Shown here in pieces: positions 27,313-35,985 of a DNA stretch of 64,000 nt. The position numbers and the translations under genes were made by a program. The notes below the pieces were generated by a model that did not search any database, was not told the origin of the DNA, and worked only from the letters and a program-made list of their open reading frames with translations. Every line of letters begins with the position of its first letter. Position 1 is the stretch's first letter. The stretch is from contig NZ_JAOTEN010000001.1 of the NCBI RefSeq assembly GCF_025628965.1, positions 868,001 through 932,000 on the forward strand, written 5' to 3'. The DNA is from Chryseobacterium gilvum. Lineage in GTDB: Bacteria; Bacteroidota; Bacteroidia; Flavobacteriales; Weeksellaceae.

Positions 27313-27753
27313 ATGATCATTCGCAAAGCTGAAACAGGAGACATTCCGCAGATACAGACCGTAAGAAATGCAGTAAAAGAAAATCGGTTATCAGATCCAA
27401 ATTTAGTTACAGATCAGGATTGTAAAGAATTTCTTACGGTACGCGGACAAGGCTGGGTTTGCGAAATTAATCAGCAGATCGTAGGGTTTTCTATTGTAGA
27501 TTTGAAAGAAAATAATATATGGGCGCTTTTTGTACATCCGGATTTTGAAAAGAAAGGAATTGGTAGAAGATTACATGACATCATGATGGATTGGTATTTT
27601 TCAAAAACCGCAGAAAAAGTTTGGCTCGGAACTGCTCCGGATACGCGAGCTGAACAATTTTACAGAAAATCCGGCTGGATAGAAGTCGGAAAGCATGGCA
27701 ACGAAATCAAATTTGAAATGACCATTGATATCTGGAAAAAATTAAAACCATGA
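27313..27753 (+). CDS. GNAT-family N-acetyltransferase
   Basis: A 146-residue GNAT domain. The acetyl-CoA loop is VHPDFEKKGIGRRLHDIMMD (Q/RxxGxG/A pattern), preceded by the beta-4 strand IWALFV and followed by VWLGTAPDTRAEQFYRKSGW, the usual beta-5 and alpha-4 region. The acceptor is unknown. Its stop overlaps the next gene (ATGA), so it is coupled to a VOC-family protein. Confidence 0.9.
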   Translation: MIIRKAETGDIPQIQTVRNAVKENRLSDPNLVTDQDCKEFLTVRGQGWVCEINQQIVGFSIVDLKENNIWALFVHPDFEKKGIGRRLHDIMMDWYFSKTAEKVWLGTAPDTRAEQFYRKSGWIEVGKHGNEIKFEMTIDIWKKLKP

Positions 27754-28118
27754 ATCAGAATATAAAATCAATCCGTCCGTTTATCGGCACTAAAGATTTT
27801 GAAGTAAGCAGAGCATTTTACAGAGACCTCGGATTTGAGGAAGTGGTCCTCGAAAATAATTTTTCTGTATTTAAAATGCAGAATACGGCATTTTATCTTC
27901 AGGATTATTATGCTAAAGAATGGGTGGAAAACACCATGTTATTTATTGAAGTGGAAAATGTAGATGAGTTTTGGGAATATCTTTTATCATTGAATCTTGC
28001 TGAGAAATACGATAATATAAAGCTTTTACCTATTAAAACAATGGATTGGGGAAAAGAGTGTTTCCTGATTGACACTTCAGGAATTCTATGGCATTTCGGA
28101 ATGTTTTTTACCAAGTAA
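27750..28118 (+). CDS. VOC/glyoxalase-fold protein
   Basis: A 122-residue single VOC domain. It starts IRPFIGTKDFEVSRAFYRDLGFEEV, the common bleomycin-resistance/glyoxalase opening, has AFYLQDYY and ends KTMDWGKECFLIDTSGILWHFGM. One metal-type residue set is partly kept, so it may be a small-molecule-binding or lyase-like protein. Coupled to the GNAT gene upstream by a 4-bp overlap, which fits a detoxification or resistance pair. The substrate is unknown. Confidence 0.85.
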   Translation: MNQNIKSIRPFIGTKDFEVSRAFYRDLGFEEVVLENNFSVFKMQNTAFYLQDYYAKEWVENTMLFIEVENVDEFWEYLLSLNLAEKYDNIKLLPIKTMDWGKECFLIDTSGILWHFGMFFTK

Positions 28119-28452
28119 TCGTTTGCAAAATCCAGTCATAAAAGAATCCGCCCTTTAGAAGCGGATTCAGTAGATAGGGTCTCATTTTTTTTAATTAAAC
28201 AACAACAAAAAGCACAGCCGACGATGCTGTGCTTAAATTTTTATAAATTTAATTGCCAGTTCAAATCTGAAAAAAGCAAAAATTGTGGTCACCTTTAATT
28301 GTATTACATTATAAATATAGGCATATTTTTTATATACTGTATGAATTTAATGTTATGATCTGAAAATTATTGAATTCAATGATAAAGATTTCATTAAACT
28401 TATAATTATTTGAATTAAAGTTATACCATTCACAATCTTTATTCAATATTAT
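28119..28452. other. 334-bp convergent intergenic region with two hairpins
   Basis: The gap separates the VOC gene (plus) from the isochorismatase gene (minus). It holds two hairpins (28144-28168 and 28205-28234) and then about 200 bases of very AT-rich text in which I see no ORF, promoter box or repeat of note. Confidence 0.6.
28205..28234. terminator. Hairpin terminator in the 28.1-28.4 kb gap
   Basis: Stem AAGCACAGC / GCTGTGCTT (28210-28218, 28226-28234). On the minus strand it is followed by TTTTTG, so it best fits termination of transcripts from the isochorismatase side. On the plus strand it is followed by AAATTTTT. Confidence 0.6.
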
Positions 28453-29049
28453 TTATTCTATTAACTGTTTTAGAATTTCATTATACATAATATCTTGTAT
28501 TTTGCTTCCTGTTTCTGATGCCCAATCCATGGCTAATTCTGCCATTAATTGATTGGTGCTGGTAAGAACTACTCCTGCATTTTCCATTCTTCTCAACGCT
28601 GTTTCATCCGCAAGGGTAGTAGGAGAACCGCCTGCATCTACAACCACTTGTACTTCATAGCCATCTTCTACTGCACTCATGGCAGGATATACAATACAAA
28701 CATCATTAGTAAGTCCTGCCATGATAAGACGTTTTTTGCCTGTCTTTTCTATTGCTTCCTTGAAAGGCTGATACAGCCATGCGTCTACAACTCCTGGTCT
28801 CCTTATCCTGTTCGCATAAGCAGTAGGAGCAATCTCTTGAATATCGGTAATAAGCAAACCCTGAAAATGATCTTCTTGGCTAGAAGTAAGTATGAGAGAC
28901 ATATCCGTCTCAATTGCTGTACGAGCCAATGCACGAGTATTCCGGATAATTTCTTCATGGTTAATGTTACGTGCTAGTTTAATAGTTCCAACTTGGTGAT
29001 CTATTAAAAGCATCGCACTGTCATTTGTTGAAAATCTTTTTTTCTTCAT
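28453..29049 (-). CDS. Isochorismatase-family (cysteine) hydrolase
   Basis: A 198-residue alpha/beta hydrolase-like cysteine enzyme. The catalytic triad is consistent with Asp in AMLLIDHQVG, a Lys near the centre and Cys in GLTNDVCIVYPA. The end DAGGSPTTLADETALRRMENAGV is typical of YcaC-like hydrolases. The substrate is unknown. It lies divergently from an HxlR regulator gene 117 bp away, a common pairing in which HxlR controls the hydrolase in response to reactive electrophiles or thiols. Confidence 0.9.
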   Translation of the reverse strand: MKKKRFSTNDSAMLLIDHQVGTIKLARNINHEEIIRNTRALARTAIETDMSLILTSSQEDHFQGLLITDIQEIAPTAYANRIRRPGVVDAWLYQPFKEAIEKTGKKRLIMAGLTNDVCIVYPAMSAVEDGYEVQVVVDAGGSPTTLADETALRRMENAGVVLTSTNQLMAELAMDWASETGSKIQDIMYNEILKQLIE

Positions 29050-29121
29050 AATTTGAATTTATAATTAATGATAGCACAAAATTGAATATAATATTCTACT
29101 TTTGAAATAAGTTTATCTTTT

Positions 29122-29140
29122 GTATATTAATATACTTTTG
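29122..29140 (+). promoter_or_regulatory. Palindrome and -7 box in the HxlR/isochorismatase intergenic region
   Basis: A 14-bp perfect palindrome, GTATATTAATATAC (29122-29135), overlaps an exact -7 box TACTTTTG (29133-29140) of the HxlR gene. A second TACTTTTG is at 29097-29104. The palindrome is a likely autoregulatory HxlR operator. Confidence 0.5.
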
Positions 29141-29166
29141 TATAACTCCTTATAAATAAACATATT

Positions 29167-29499
29167 ATGAATGAAAATAAATTACAAATACAGCCAGTGA
29201 TGGACGCTTTAGAAATAATAGGAGGAAAATGGAAATTTTCTATTTTGTTTAGTCTTTGTAGCGGAAAAAAAAGATTTAAAGATTTATTGCATGATATAGG
29301 AAGAATAACCCCTAAAATGTTAAGTTCAGAACTTAAACATTTAGAGTGCAATGGTTTAGTTTCCAGAACCGCAATTCCTACAGTTCCTGTAACCGTCGAA
29401 TATGAAATGACAGAGTACGGCAAAACTTTAGAGCCTGTTCTACGTCATATTCAAGAATGGGGAAAAGCTCATAGACACAGGATTATCAATATTAAATGA
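29167..29499 (+). CDS. HxlR-family winged-helix transcriptional regulator
   Basis: A 110-residue regulator, usual size. Signature segments are MDALEIIGGKWKFSILF, KRFKDLLHDIGRITPKMLSSELKHLECNGLVSR and the wing TVEYEMTEYGKTLEPVL, with a single Cys in CNGLV and another near SLCSGKK. HxlR proteins often sense thiol or aldehyde stress through a Cys. It probably controls itself and the divergent isochorismatase gene. Only six bases separate it from the convergent uvrA. Confidence 0.93.
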   Translation: MNENKLQIQPVMDALEIIGGKWKFSILFSLCSGKKRFKDLLHDIGRITPKMLSSELKHLECNGLVSRTAIPTVPVTVEYEMTEYGKTLEPVLRHIQEWGKAHRHRIINIK

Positions 29500-29505
29500 T
29501 ATATT

Positions 29506-32295
29506 TTATATAAGCTTCTCAGCAATATATTTCGCGGTGTGAGATTTTTTATTTTTAGACAAATCTTCCGGAGTTCCTGCAAACACAATTTCTCCGCCGT
29601 ATTTTCCGGCTTCCGGACCGATATCTATAATATAATCTGCGCTTTTCATAATATCCGGCTGATGTTCAATAACAATCACAGAATGTCCCAACTCGATTAA
29701 AGCCTGCAGAGATTTTAATAACTTCTGAATATCATGAAAATGCAGTCCGGTTGAAGGTTCGTCAAAAACAAATAAGGTTTTGTCTGTCGTTACACCTTTT
29801 ACGAGAAATGAAGCCAGTTTTACCCTTTGCGCTTCCCCACCGGAAAGGGTGGAAGAGCTTTGACCCAATTGCAGATATCCCAATCCCACTTCCTGCAGCG
29901 GAGTAAGTTTAGTTACAATTTTATCTTCCTTATTTTCTTTAAAAAACTCCAGCGCCTCATCTACGGTCATATGAAGGATATCAGAGATGTTTTTTTCATC
30001 AAATCTTACTTCCAGAATTTCGTTTTTAAAACGTGTTCCTTTGCAGGTTTCGCATTCCAGCTCAATATCTGCCATAAACTGCATAGAAACATTGATGACG
30101 CCTTCTCCTTTACATTCATCGCATCTTCCGCCATCTACATTGAATGAAAAATGTTTAGGCTTGTAGCCCATCATTTTAGACATTTTCTGTTTAGAAAAAA
30201 GATCTCTGATATCATCGTACGCCTTCAGATAAGTGACGGGATTTGATCTTGAAGATTTTCCGATAGGATTTTGGTCAATCAGCTCGATGTGCTTGATCAG
30301 TTTTTTTGGGAATTCAACAGAATCGTAATCGCCTTTTTTACCGCCCATTCCCAGCTGGATCTGAATATCATTTGTCAGGATTTCTTTCATTAAGGTAGAC
30401 TTTCCGCTTCCCGAAATCCCGGAAATTACAACCAGGCTTTCTAAAGGGATGTCAACATCCACATTTTTAAGATTATTGGATCTTGCGCCTTTAATGTAAA
30501 TCCATTCTTTGCCTTTTCTGCGCTTCTCAGGAACTTTTATTTCCAGTTTCCCTGTAAGATACTTCGAAGTAAGCGTATCTGCATTTTTCAGTGCTTTGTA
30601 ATCACCCGCGAAAACAAGTTCACCACCAAGATATCCTGCTTCCGGACCAATATCAATAATATAATCTGCCGCTCTCATTACATCTTCATCATGTTCTACG
30701 ACAATAACCGTATTGCCGAGATCGCGCAGATTTTTTAAAACCTGAATTAAATTTTCAGTATCTCTGGAGTGAAGGCCAATCGATGGCTCATCTAAAATAT
30801 AAATAGATCCTACCAAGGAGCTTCCTAAGCTTGTAGCCAGGTTAATTCTCTGGCTTTCCCCTCCGGAAAGGGTATTTGAGGTTCTGTTAAGGGTTAAATA
30901 CCCTAATCCGACTTTTAATAGAAACTCAATTCGGGTTGTGATTTCATAAAGCAGTCTTTTGGCAATTTCCCGGTCGTGCTCAGAAATTTTCAGGCTGTTG
31001 ATCAAAGGAAAAAGCTCGTCTAACGGAAGCTCGATCATCGACTGGATATTATACCCGTCAATTTTTACCCAGCTGGTTTCTTCACGCAGCCTCAATCCTT
31101 CACAGGTAGGGCATAATGTCTTGCCGCGATACCTCGAAAGCATCACTCGATACTGGATTTTATATAAATTTTCTTCAAGCATTTTGAAGAAATTATTTAA
31201 AGAAGGGAAGGTGCTTTTACCGTCACCTTTCCACAAGTAATTTTTCTGTTCTTTGGTTAGCTGATGATAAGGTTTGTGAATAGGGAAATCTTTCGCTTTT
31301 TTAATGAAATCTTTTTTCCATTCGCTCATGCTTTCGCCCTTCCATGAAGCAACGGCGTCTTCAAATATAGAAAGCGTTTTATTCGGGATTACCAGATCTT
31401 CGTCTATACCGATTACTTTTCCGTACCCTTCACAGGTAGGACAGGCTCCATAAGGATTATTAAAGCTGAAAAAATGGACGTTCGGCTCATAAAACTCAAT
31501 TCCGTCAAGCTCAAATTTGTTTGAGAAATCCTTGATTTTTCCGGTCTCTGTATTTTTTAAAGAACAATATCCTCTTCCTTCATAAAAAGCCATCTGGATA
31601 GAATCTGCCAATCTCTGAAGAAAACTTTCATCCTCTTCATAAGAAAACCGGTCAATCACAAGATTGATAGCCATTCCTTTTTCAGGAACGAAACCAAAAC
31701 TTTCCAGATCTTCGATTCCGGCTACATTCCCGTTAATTTCAAGACGTGTAAAACCTGCTAGCTTTAAAACATTCAGGTTTTCGGTAAATTGATCAGCATC
31801 GTATTCCAAAGGCGCAGTCAATAAAAATGACGCATCTTTTTTGGAAGATTTAATAAAATCAATAACATCCGAAACCGAATCTTTCTTCACTTCTTCACCC
31901 GATACCGGAGAAAAAGTTTTCCCGATTCTTGCGAAGAGCAGTTTCATGTAATCATAAATCTCCGTAGATGTTCCTACTGTCGAGCGCGGATTGGAAGAGA
32001 TAACCTTCTGCTGTATCGCAATCGAAGGAGCCAGGCCTTTAATATCATCCACCTTAGGTTTTTCAAGCTTACCTAAAAACTGACGCGCATAAGAGCTTAA
32101 ACTCTCAACATATCTCCTTTGTCCCTCCGCATAAATCGTATCAAACGCCAGTGAAGATTTTCCGCTTCCGGAAACTCCTGTAATGACAATTAGTTTATTT
32201 TTAGGAATTAATACATCGATGTGTTTCAGGTTGTTAAGATGTGCGTTTTTAACAAATACCTGCTTTTTTATATCTATTTCTGTAGTTGATGCCAT
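29506..32295 (-). CDS. uvrA: Excinuclease ABC subunit A
   Basis: A 929-residue nucleotide-excision-repair DNA damage sensor. Two ABC ATPase halves are present: Walker [10 protein letters not shown] and GISGSGKST, with signatures [12 protein letters not shown] and [12 protein letters not shown]. Zinc-binding cysteines occur in [17 protein letters not shown] and the pair CDECKGEG...CETCKGTR. It loads UvrB onto damaged DNA. A TATTTTTG box just upstream gives a leader of about 12-18 nt. It is a single gene. Confidence 0.97.
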   Translation of the reverse strand: MASTTEIDIKKQVFVKNAHLNNLKHIDVLIPKNKLIVITGVSGSGKSSLAFDTIYAEGQRRYVESLSSYARQFLGKLEKPKVDDIKGLAPSIAIQQKVISSNPRSTVGTSTEIYDYMKLLFARIGKTFSPVSGEEVKKDSVSDVIDFIKSSKKDASFLLTAPLEYDADQFTENLNVLKLAGFTRLEINGNVAGIEDLESFGFVPEKGMAINLVIDRFSYEEDESFLQRLADSIQMAFYEGRGYCSLKNTETGKIKDFSNKFELDGIEFYEPNVHFFSFNNPYGACPTCEGYGKVIGIDEDLVIPNKTLSIFEDAVASWKGESMSEWKKDFIKKAKDFPIHKPYHQLTKEQKNYLWKGDGKSTFPSLNNFFKMLEENLYKIQYRVMLSRYRGKTLCPTCEGLRLREETSWVKIDGYNIQSMIELPLDELFPLINSLKISEHDREIAKRLLYEITTRIEFLLKVGLGYLTLNRTSNTLSGGESQRINLATSLGSSLVGSIYILDEPSIGLHSRDTENLIQVLKNLRDLGNTVIVVEHDEDVMRAADYIIDIGPEAGYLGGELVFAGDYKALKNADTLTSKYLTGKLEIKVPEKRRKGKEWIYIKGARSNNLKNVDVDIPLESLVVISGISGSGKSTLMKEILTNDIQIQLGMGGKKGDYDSVEFPKKLIKHIELIDQNPIGKSSRSNPVTYLKAYDDIRDLFSKQKMSKMMGYKPKHFSFNVDGGRCDECKGEGVINVSMQFMADIELECETCKGTRFKNEILEVRFDEKNISDILHMTVDEALEFFKENKEDKIVTKLTPLQEVGLGYLQLGQSSSTLSGGEAQRVKLASFLVKGVTTDKTLFVFDEPSTGLHFHDIQKLLKSLQALIELGHSVIVIEHQPDIMKSADYIIDIGPEAGKYGGEIVFAGTPEDLSKNKKSHTAKYIAEKLI

Positions 32296-32312
32296 AGTAA
32301 AATTAAGACTAA

Positions 32313-32320
32313 CAAAAATA
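32313..32320 (-). promoter_or_regulatory. -7 promoter box of uvrA
   Basis: TATTTTTG on the minus strand, 17 bases before the uvrA ATG. Confidence 0.5.
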
Positions 32321-32492
32321 CGAATTTTTAATTGTAATTTTTGAGTAAATTAATACAGCTTTATGTAGAATATGATTTTAAAATTGATGAAAATTGAAAA
32401 TAACCTTTTGTCTTTTTCGATTGAATGGTGGAAGATAACTCACTTTTGCATACTTATTTTTAGACGGTATTGAATTTAACATCTTAAATATC

Positions 32493-32512
32493 AACATAAT
32501 GAAAATTATGTT
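32493..32512. repeat. Inverted repeat upstream of the small transcription unit
   Basis: AACATAAT (32493-32500) and ATTATGTT (32505-32512) around GAAA. It lies 42 bases before the small-ORF -33 box and could be an operator or simply AT-rich symmetry. Confidence 0.35.
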
Positions 32513-32554
32513 ATGTTTATTAACTAAAATTCGACGATTTTAACACTTTTTAAT

Positions 32555-32583
32555 TTGCTTTCGTCTAAAAAAGTTGTAAATTG
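32555..32583 (+). promoter_or_regulatory. Promoter of the small transcription unit
   Basis: TTG at 32555-32557 (within TTTG) and TAAATTG at 32577-32583, spacing 19. The -7 box lacks one T of the TAnnTTTG consensus. Predicted transcript start is near 32588-32590, about 15 nt before an ATG. Confidence 0.45.
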
Positions 32584-32604
32584 CGTTAACCAAAAAGTAA
32601 TGAT

Positions 32605-32655
32605 ATGAGAACATTTTTTCAACATTTTATTACATATTTGATGAACAAAAGATAA
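32605..32655 (+). CDS. Possible 16-residue peptide (MRTFFQHFITYLMNKR)
   Basis: A short ORF with aromatic and basic residues sits between its own promoter and a strong intrinsic terminator, 20 bases after its stop. No gene upstream needs that terminator, and the downstream receptor has its own promoter box. So the unit is either a micropeptide gene, a leader for attenuation, or a small RNA whose ORF is incidental. I know no family for the peptide. Its ATG lies about 15 nt from the predicted transcript start, a normal distance for this genome. Confidence 0.4.
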   Translation: MRTFFQHFITYLMNKR

Positions 32656-32675
32656 AATATTCCCATGTTTCCTCT

Positions 32676-32706
32676 AAAAAAGACACAGATTCTGTGTCTT
32701 TTTTTT
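32676..32706 (+). terminator. Strong terminator of the small transcription unit
   Basis: AAAAAAGACACAGA (32676-32689) pairs with TCTGTGTCTTTTTT (32691-32704), followed by more T. No annotated plus-strand gene ends before it. Confidence 0.85.
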
Positions 32707-32743
32707 ATGATAATAATCATTTTTAATATTTAATGATCTCGTG

Positions 32744-32751
32744 TAATTTTG
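32744..32751 (+). promoter_or_regulatory. -7 promoter box of the TonB-dependent receptor gene
   Basis: TAATTTTG, exact match, 35 bases before the receptor ATG and downstream of the small-unit terminator. Confidence 0.5.
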
Positions 32752-32786
32752 ATCTCTCTTAAAAACATGAAAATAAACAATTAAAT

Positions 32787-34598
32787 ATGATTAAAAAATT
32801 AGGAAGTGTTCTTTTTCTCGGTGCTTTGCTCATCACAAAAGCACAGGAAAATACGGCAGAAATAGATTCCATTCAGTTTCAGGGCAAATTTATTGTCACC
32901 CCCTACAAAAATGTCAATCAGAATATTACTGTAATTACAAAAAACGATATTCAGAATTCTCCGGCAACCAGTATTGACGAAATTCTTCAGCAAATTCCGG
33001 GGATGGATATCCGTAGAAGGGGAGCCAATGGTGTTCAGAGTGACGTTGGTTTCCGGGGGAGTTCTTTTGAGCAGGTTCTGCTGCTTTTAAACGGAATCAG
33101 GATGAATGATTCGCAGACGGGGCATAACTCTCTCAATATTCCGGTGGATCTGGATGATGTAGAACGTATTGAAATCATAAAAGGCCCTGCTGCACGCAGA
33201 TTTGGACAAAATGCTTATGCAGGGGCAATCAATATCATTACTAAAGCCAACCCTGGGAAAAGAGTAAAAATAAAGGCAGAAGCGGGTGATTATGAATCGT
33301 ATGGTTTAGGAATGAATGCCAATTTTGGGAACGAAAAATTTTCTAATCTTTTACAGGCAAATTCGAATGCTTCGCAAGGATACCGCTACAATACAGATTT
33401 TAAAATCAACAATATATTTTATCAAAACCAGTTGAAAATCAGAAACGGGAATATCAGACTTCAGGCAGGAATTTCAGAGAAAAAATTTGGAGCCAACGGT
33501 TTTTATTCTTCCCCTAAAGCCACGGAACAATATGAAGAGCTTCAGGCTTCAATCATCAGTCTCGCGCACCAGCAAACTTTTGGAAAATTTAAGCTTAATT
33601 CGAATATATACTGGCGAAGAGGGCAGGATATGTATCTTTTTAACAGAGAAAAGCCGGAAATTTACAGAAATATGCATATCGGGAATAATGTAGGGGGAGA
33701 AGTAAACTCTAGCTACACTTCCGGCCTTGGAACGACAGGTTTGGGTCTCGAACTGAGGAAAGAATTTTTAGCAAGTAATAATCTCGGACACCGAGAACGT
33801 TTCGTTTCACAGGTTTTCTTTGAACATCATTTTTCCTTTTTTGATCAGAAACTGAATATTACTCCGGGTGCGTCATGGGCCAATTATTCTAATGAAGGAA
33901 ATTTTTTCTATCCGGGATTAGATTTAGGGTATACATTCTTTGAAAATAATAAGATTTACGGAAATATTTCGAAAGTACACCGGGTTCCAACTTTTACAGA
34001 CCTGTATTATACCAGTAAAACAGAACAGGGCAATCCTGACCTTCTTCCTGAGAGCGCGGTTTATGCAGAGGTAGGGTATCAGTTTCAGAATAAAAATATT
34101 TTGGCGAAAGTCAGCGGATTTTACAGAGGCTCTACAGATGCGATCGATTGGGTGAAAAACTCTTTGCAGGATCCGGTTTGGTATTCCCGAAACATTGGTG
34201 ATAAGGAAATAAAAGGTATTGAAGCAGAAATAGGGCATCAGATTTTCGATTGGATGAAATATACAGTAGGATATACTTACCTCGATAATAAGCTTAAAGG
34301 ATTGAATGATTTGAATTCACGCTATGCACTTGATAACCTAAAACATCAATTAGTTGGAAAACTTCAGACAAAATTCTTAAGATATTTCTCTAATGAATTG
34401 GTGTACAGATACAATGAACGCATTAATCTTGGAAGTTATCATCTTCTGGATGAAAAACTCAGCTATAATAATAAAGATCTAACCGTATATATTTTAGTCA
34501 ATAACATAACCGATACGGTATACACGGAAACTTTTGGCATTGAAATGCCGCAACGGTGGTTCCATATTGGGTTTTCTTACAATATTAATGTTAAGTAA
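32787..34598 (+). CDS. TonB-dependent outer-membrane receptor (short, BtuB-like length)
   Basis: A 603-residue protein with signal peptide (cleavage near KAQ-EN). The plug domain lies at about 40-150: SIDEILQQIPGMDIRRRGANG, VGFRGSSFEQVLLLLNG, DVERIEIIKGP and AGAINIITK. The rest is a 22-strand type barrel with the TonB-receptor end FSYNINVK. It lacks the N-terminal carboxypeptidase-like domain of SusC proteins and is short, like vitamin-B12 or metal-complex receptors. The ligand is unknown. A DUF2490 gene follows 52 bp later. Confidence 0.92.
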   Translation: MIKKLGSVLFLGALLITKAQENTAEIDSIQFQGKFIVTPYKNVNQNITVITKNDIQNSPATSIDEILQQIPGMDIRRRGANGVQSDVGFRGSSFEQVLLLLNGIRMNDSQTGHNSLNIPVDLDDVERIEIIKGPAARRFGQNAYAGAINIITKANPGKRVKIKAEAGDYESYGLGMNANFGNEKFSNLLQANSNASQGYRYNTDFKINNIFYQNQLKIRNGNIRLQAGISEKKFGANGFYSSPKATEQYEELQASIISLAHQQTFGKFKLNSNIYWRRGQDMYLFNREKPEIYRNMHIGNNVGGEVNSSYTSGLGTTGLGLELRKEFLASNNLGHRERFVSQVFFEHHFSFFDQKLNITPGASWANYSNEGNFFYPGLDLGYTFFENNKIYGNISKVHRVPTFTDLYYTSKTEQGNPDLLPESAVYAEVGYQFQNKNILAKVSGFYRGSTDAIDWVKNSLQDPVWYSRNIGDKEIKGIEAEIGHQIFDWMKYTVGYTYLDNKLKGLNDLNSRYALDNLKHQLVGKLQTKFLRYFSNELVYRYNERINLGSYHLLDEKLSYNNKDLTVYILVNNITDTVYTETFGIEMPQRWFHIGFSYNINVK

Positions 34599-34627
34599 AC
34601 TTAATATTACGAGAATATTAAATCCTT

Positions 34628-34635
34628 TATTTTTG
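34628..34635 (+). promoter_or_regulatory. -7 promoter box of the DUF2490 gene
   Basis: TATTTTTG, exact match, 15 bases before the ATG at 34651. It suggests a second promoter between receptor and DUF2490 genes. Confidence 0.45.
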
Positions 34636-34650
34636 CAAAAAAAATTTGGT

Positions 34651-35370
34651 ATGAAACTTTTTTTAAGTTTAAATCTGTTTTTTACAATAACTATTGTAAA
34701 TGCCCAGGAACATATTTCCAGCTTTAATGCACTGACTGTTAACTATAAGTTTCATCCCAAATTTTTTCTCTATGCAGAAGGCCAGCTTCGCGGAAATGAA
34801 GATTATACCTATCCCGATTATTATGAATTAAAAGGGGGTTTAGGATACAATCTCACAAAAAATCATAAGCCTTTTGTAGGGTTGGGAAGATATGTTACCT
34901 ATAAAAACCACAGCTTAAGCAAGGAAGAATTCAGAGTATGGCTGCAAGATGTTATCGATTTTAAAAAAGGAATCGTAAAATTTGAAAACCGGTTTCGTGC
35001 TGAAAAAAGCTGGTTTTATGAGCCTAAAAGCGAAAAAAGCTCTGAAAGGATGCGCTATCGCTACAGGCTGAATATCACAGTGCCTTTAAATGCCAAAAGT
35101 GTAAAACCCGGAACACTGTTTACCAATGTATATGACGAAGTTTTTTTTGTAAGCCCTAATAAACCGACTTTTGCCAGAAACAGAGTTTACGGGGGTTTAG
35201 GGTATCAAATCGATGAAAACTTTGGGATGGTCGGTGGTTATCTATGGCAAAGGGAATTTGAAGCAGCAGGAAATAAAAACCTGCATTTTATTTATTTGGC
35301 GCTTAATATCAATATTGACGGTACTAAAAATAATGAAACCAAAAGCTATCATTTCCCGGGCGCAGATTAA
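34651..35370 (+). CDS. DUF2490 outer-membrane beta-barrel-like protein
   Basis: A 239-residue exported protein. The signal peptide ends near residue 20 (IVNAQ-EH). The remainder is alternating beta strands with many aromatic residues (FFLYAEGQLRG, YELKGGLGYNLT, RYRYRLNITVPLN, RNRVYGGLGYQIDENFG, YLALNINID), as in DUF2490 small outer-membrane barrels. No function is known. I start it at 34651 because the longer frame overlaps the receptor gene and its signal peptide begins there. Its end overlaps the convergent HD gene by 4 bp. Confidence 0.85.
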   Translation: MKLFLSLNLFFTITIVNAQEHISSFNALTVNYKFHPKFFLYAEGQLRGNEDYTYPDYYELKGGLGYNLTKNHKPFVGLGRYVTYKNHSLSKEEFRVWLQDVIDFKKGIVKFENRFRAEKSWFYEPKSEKSSERMRYRYRLNITVPLNAKSVKPGTLFTNVYDEVFFVSPNKPTFARNRVYGGLGYQIDENFGMVGGYLWQREFEAAGNKNLHFIYLALNINIDGTKNNETKSYHFPGAD

Positions 35371-35813
35371 TATTTATCTGATAAGTACCGGTATGCTTTC
35401 AGATATTTATTAAATCTTGCAATATCTTTTGAAGTCAGCTCACGGTTGACTCTTCTCAGGTCCATATTATCACGCAGGTCATTAAGTTTTACCGCAACCG
35501 CAAGAGAAGAACGTTCTGTACGCTTTACAAAATCATCGTATACTTCCTCAGGATCATATTTCGTAAGACAATTGATGGCAAAAAGAATATATTCCGGAAA
35601 GCCTTCTGTACGCAAATAATCAATACTGAATTCTTCAGGATGGTCTTCTACTACATCATGCAACACTCCCACAATTTTCTCATCCATTGTTTTTCCGTAT
35701 TCCATTACCCGCATCACGTGTGCAATGTACGGAGCATGGTATTTGTCTTTCTGACCTCTGTGCGCTTTATCAGCAATCTTTATGGCTTTATGTAAAAGTT
35801 CTTCTTTTGTCAT
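35367..35813 (-). CDS. HD-domain protein related to (p)ppGpp hydrolases (SAH/Mesh1 type)
   Basis: A 148-residue stand-alone HD domain. AHRGQKDKYHAPYIAHVMRV matches the RelA/SpoT hydrolase HD1 region, LHDVVED supplies the metal-binding His-Asp and catalytic acidic pair, and KLNDLRDNMDL matches the conserved Asp/Asn segment of that family. No synthetase, TGS or ACT domain is present. By family, it would remove pyrophosphate from alarmones or another nucleotide; the substrate is unproven. An exact TATTTTTG box lies 17 bases before the ATG. Confidence 0.85.
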   Translation of the reverse strand: MTKEELLHKAIKIADKAHRGQKDKYHAPYIAHVMRVMEYGKTMDEKIVGVLHDVVEDHPEEFSIDYLRTEGFPEYILFAINCLTKYDPEEVYDDFVKRTERSSLAVAVKLNDLRDNMDLRRVNRELTSKDIARFNKYLKAYRYLSDKY

Positions 35814-35830
35814 TATTGAGTAATAGACTA

Positions 35831-35838
35831 CAAAAATA
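35831..35838 (-). promoter_or_regulatory. -7 promoter box of the HD-domain gene
   Basis: TATTTTTG on the minus strand, 17 bases before the ATG at 35813. Confidence 0.5.
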
Positions 35839-35896
35839 TAAAACGCAGCAAAAAAACAAATTTATTTTTGCCATTATTTTTAAGATTTTTAAATTT

Positions 35897-35929
35897 CAAA
35901 AAAATCGCGGCATCTTCGATGCCGCGATT
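35897..35929 (-). terminator. Terminator of the beta-oxidation operon
   Basis: A 12-bp perfect stem, AATCGCGGCATC / GATGCCGCGATT (35903-35929), followed on the minus strand by eight T. It lies 57 bases after the acyl-CoA dehydrogenase stop. Confidence 0.88.
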
Positions 35930-35985
35930 AATGAAGTTTTTTATTCAATGTAATGCACTGAATCATTATTCTTTATTAGTAAGTA

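Larger units (their letters stand above)
32296..32786. other. 491-bp region between uvrA and TonB-receptor genes
   Basis: Contents: the uvrA promoter (32313-32320), an AACATAAT inverted repeat (32493-32512), a complete small transcription unit (promoter 32555-32583, 16-codon ORF 32605-32655, terminator 32676-32706) and the receptor promoter (32744-32751). I see nothing supportable in 32321-32490. Confidence 0.7.

Noticed and set aside
28144..28168. GAATCCGC/GCGGATTC hairpin after the VOC gene as a plus-strand terminator
   Set aside because: No T run follows on the plus strand; its neighbour at 28205-28234 is a better terminator candidate.
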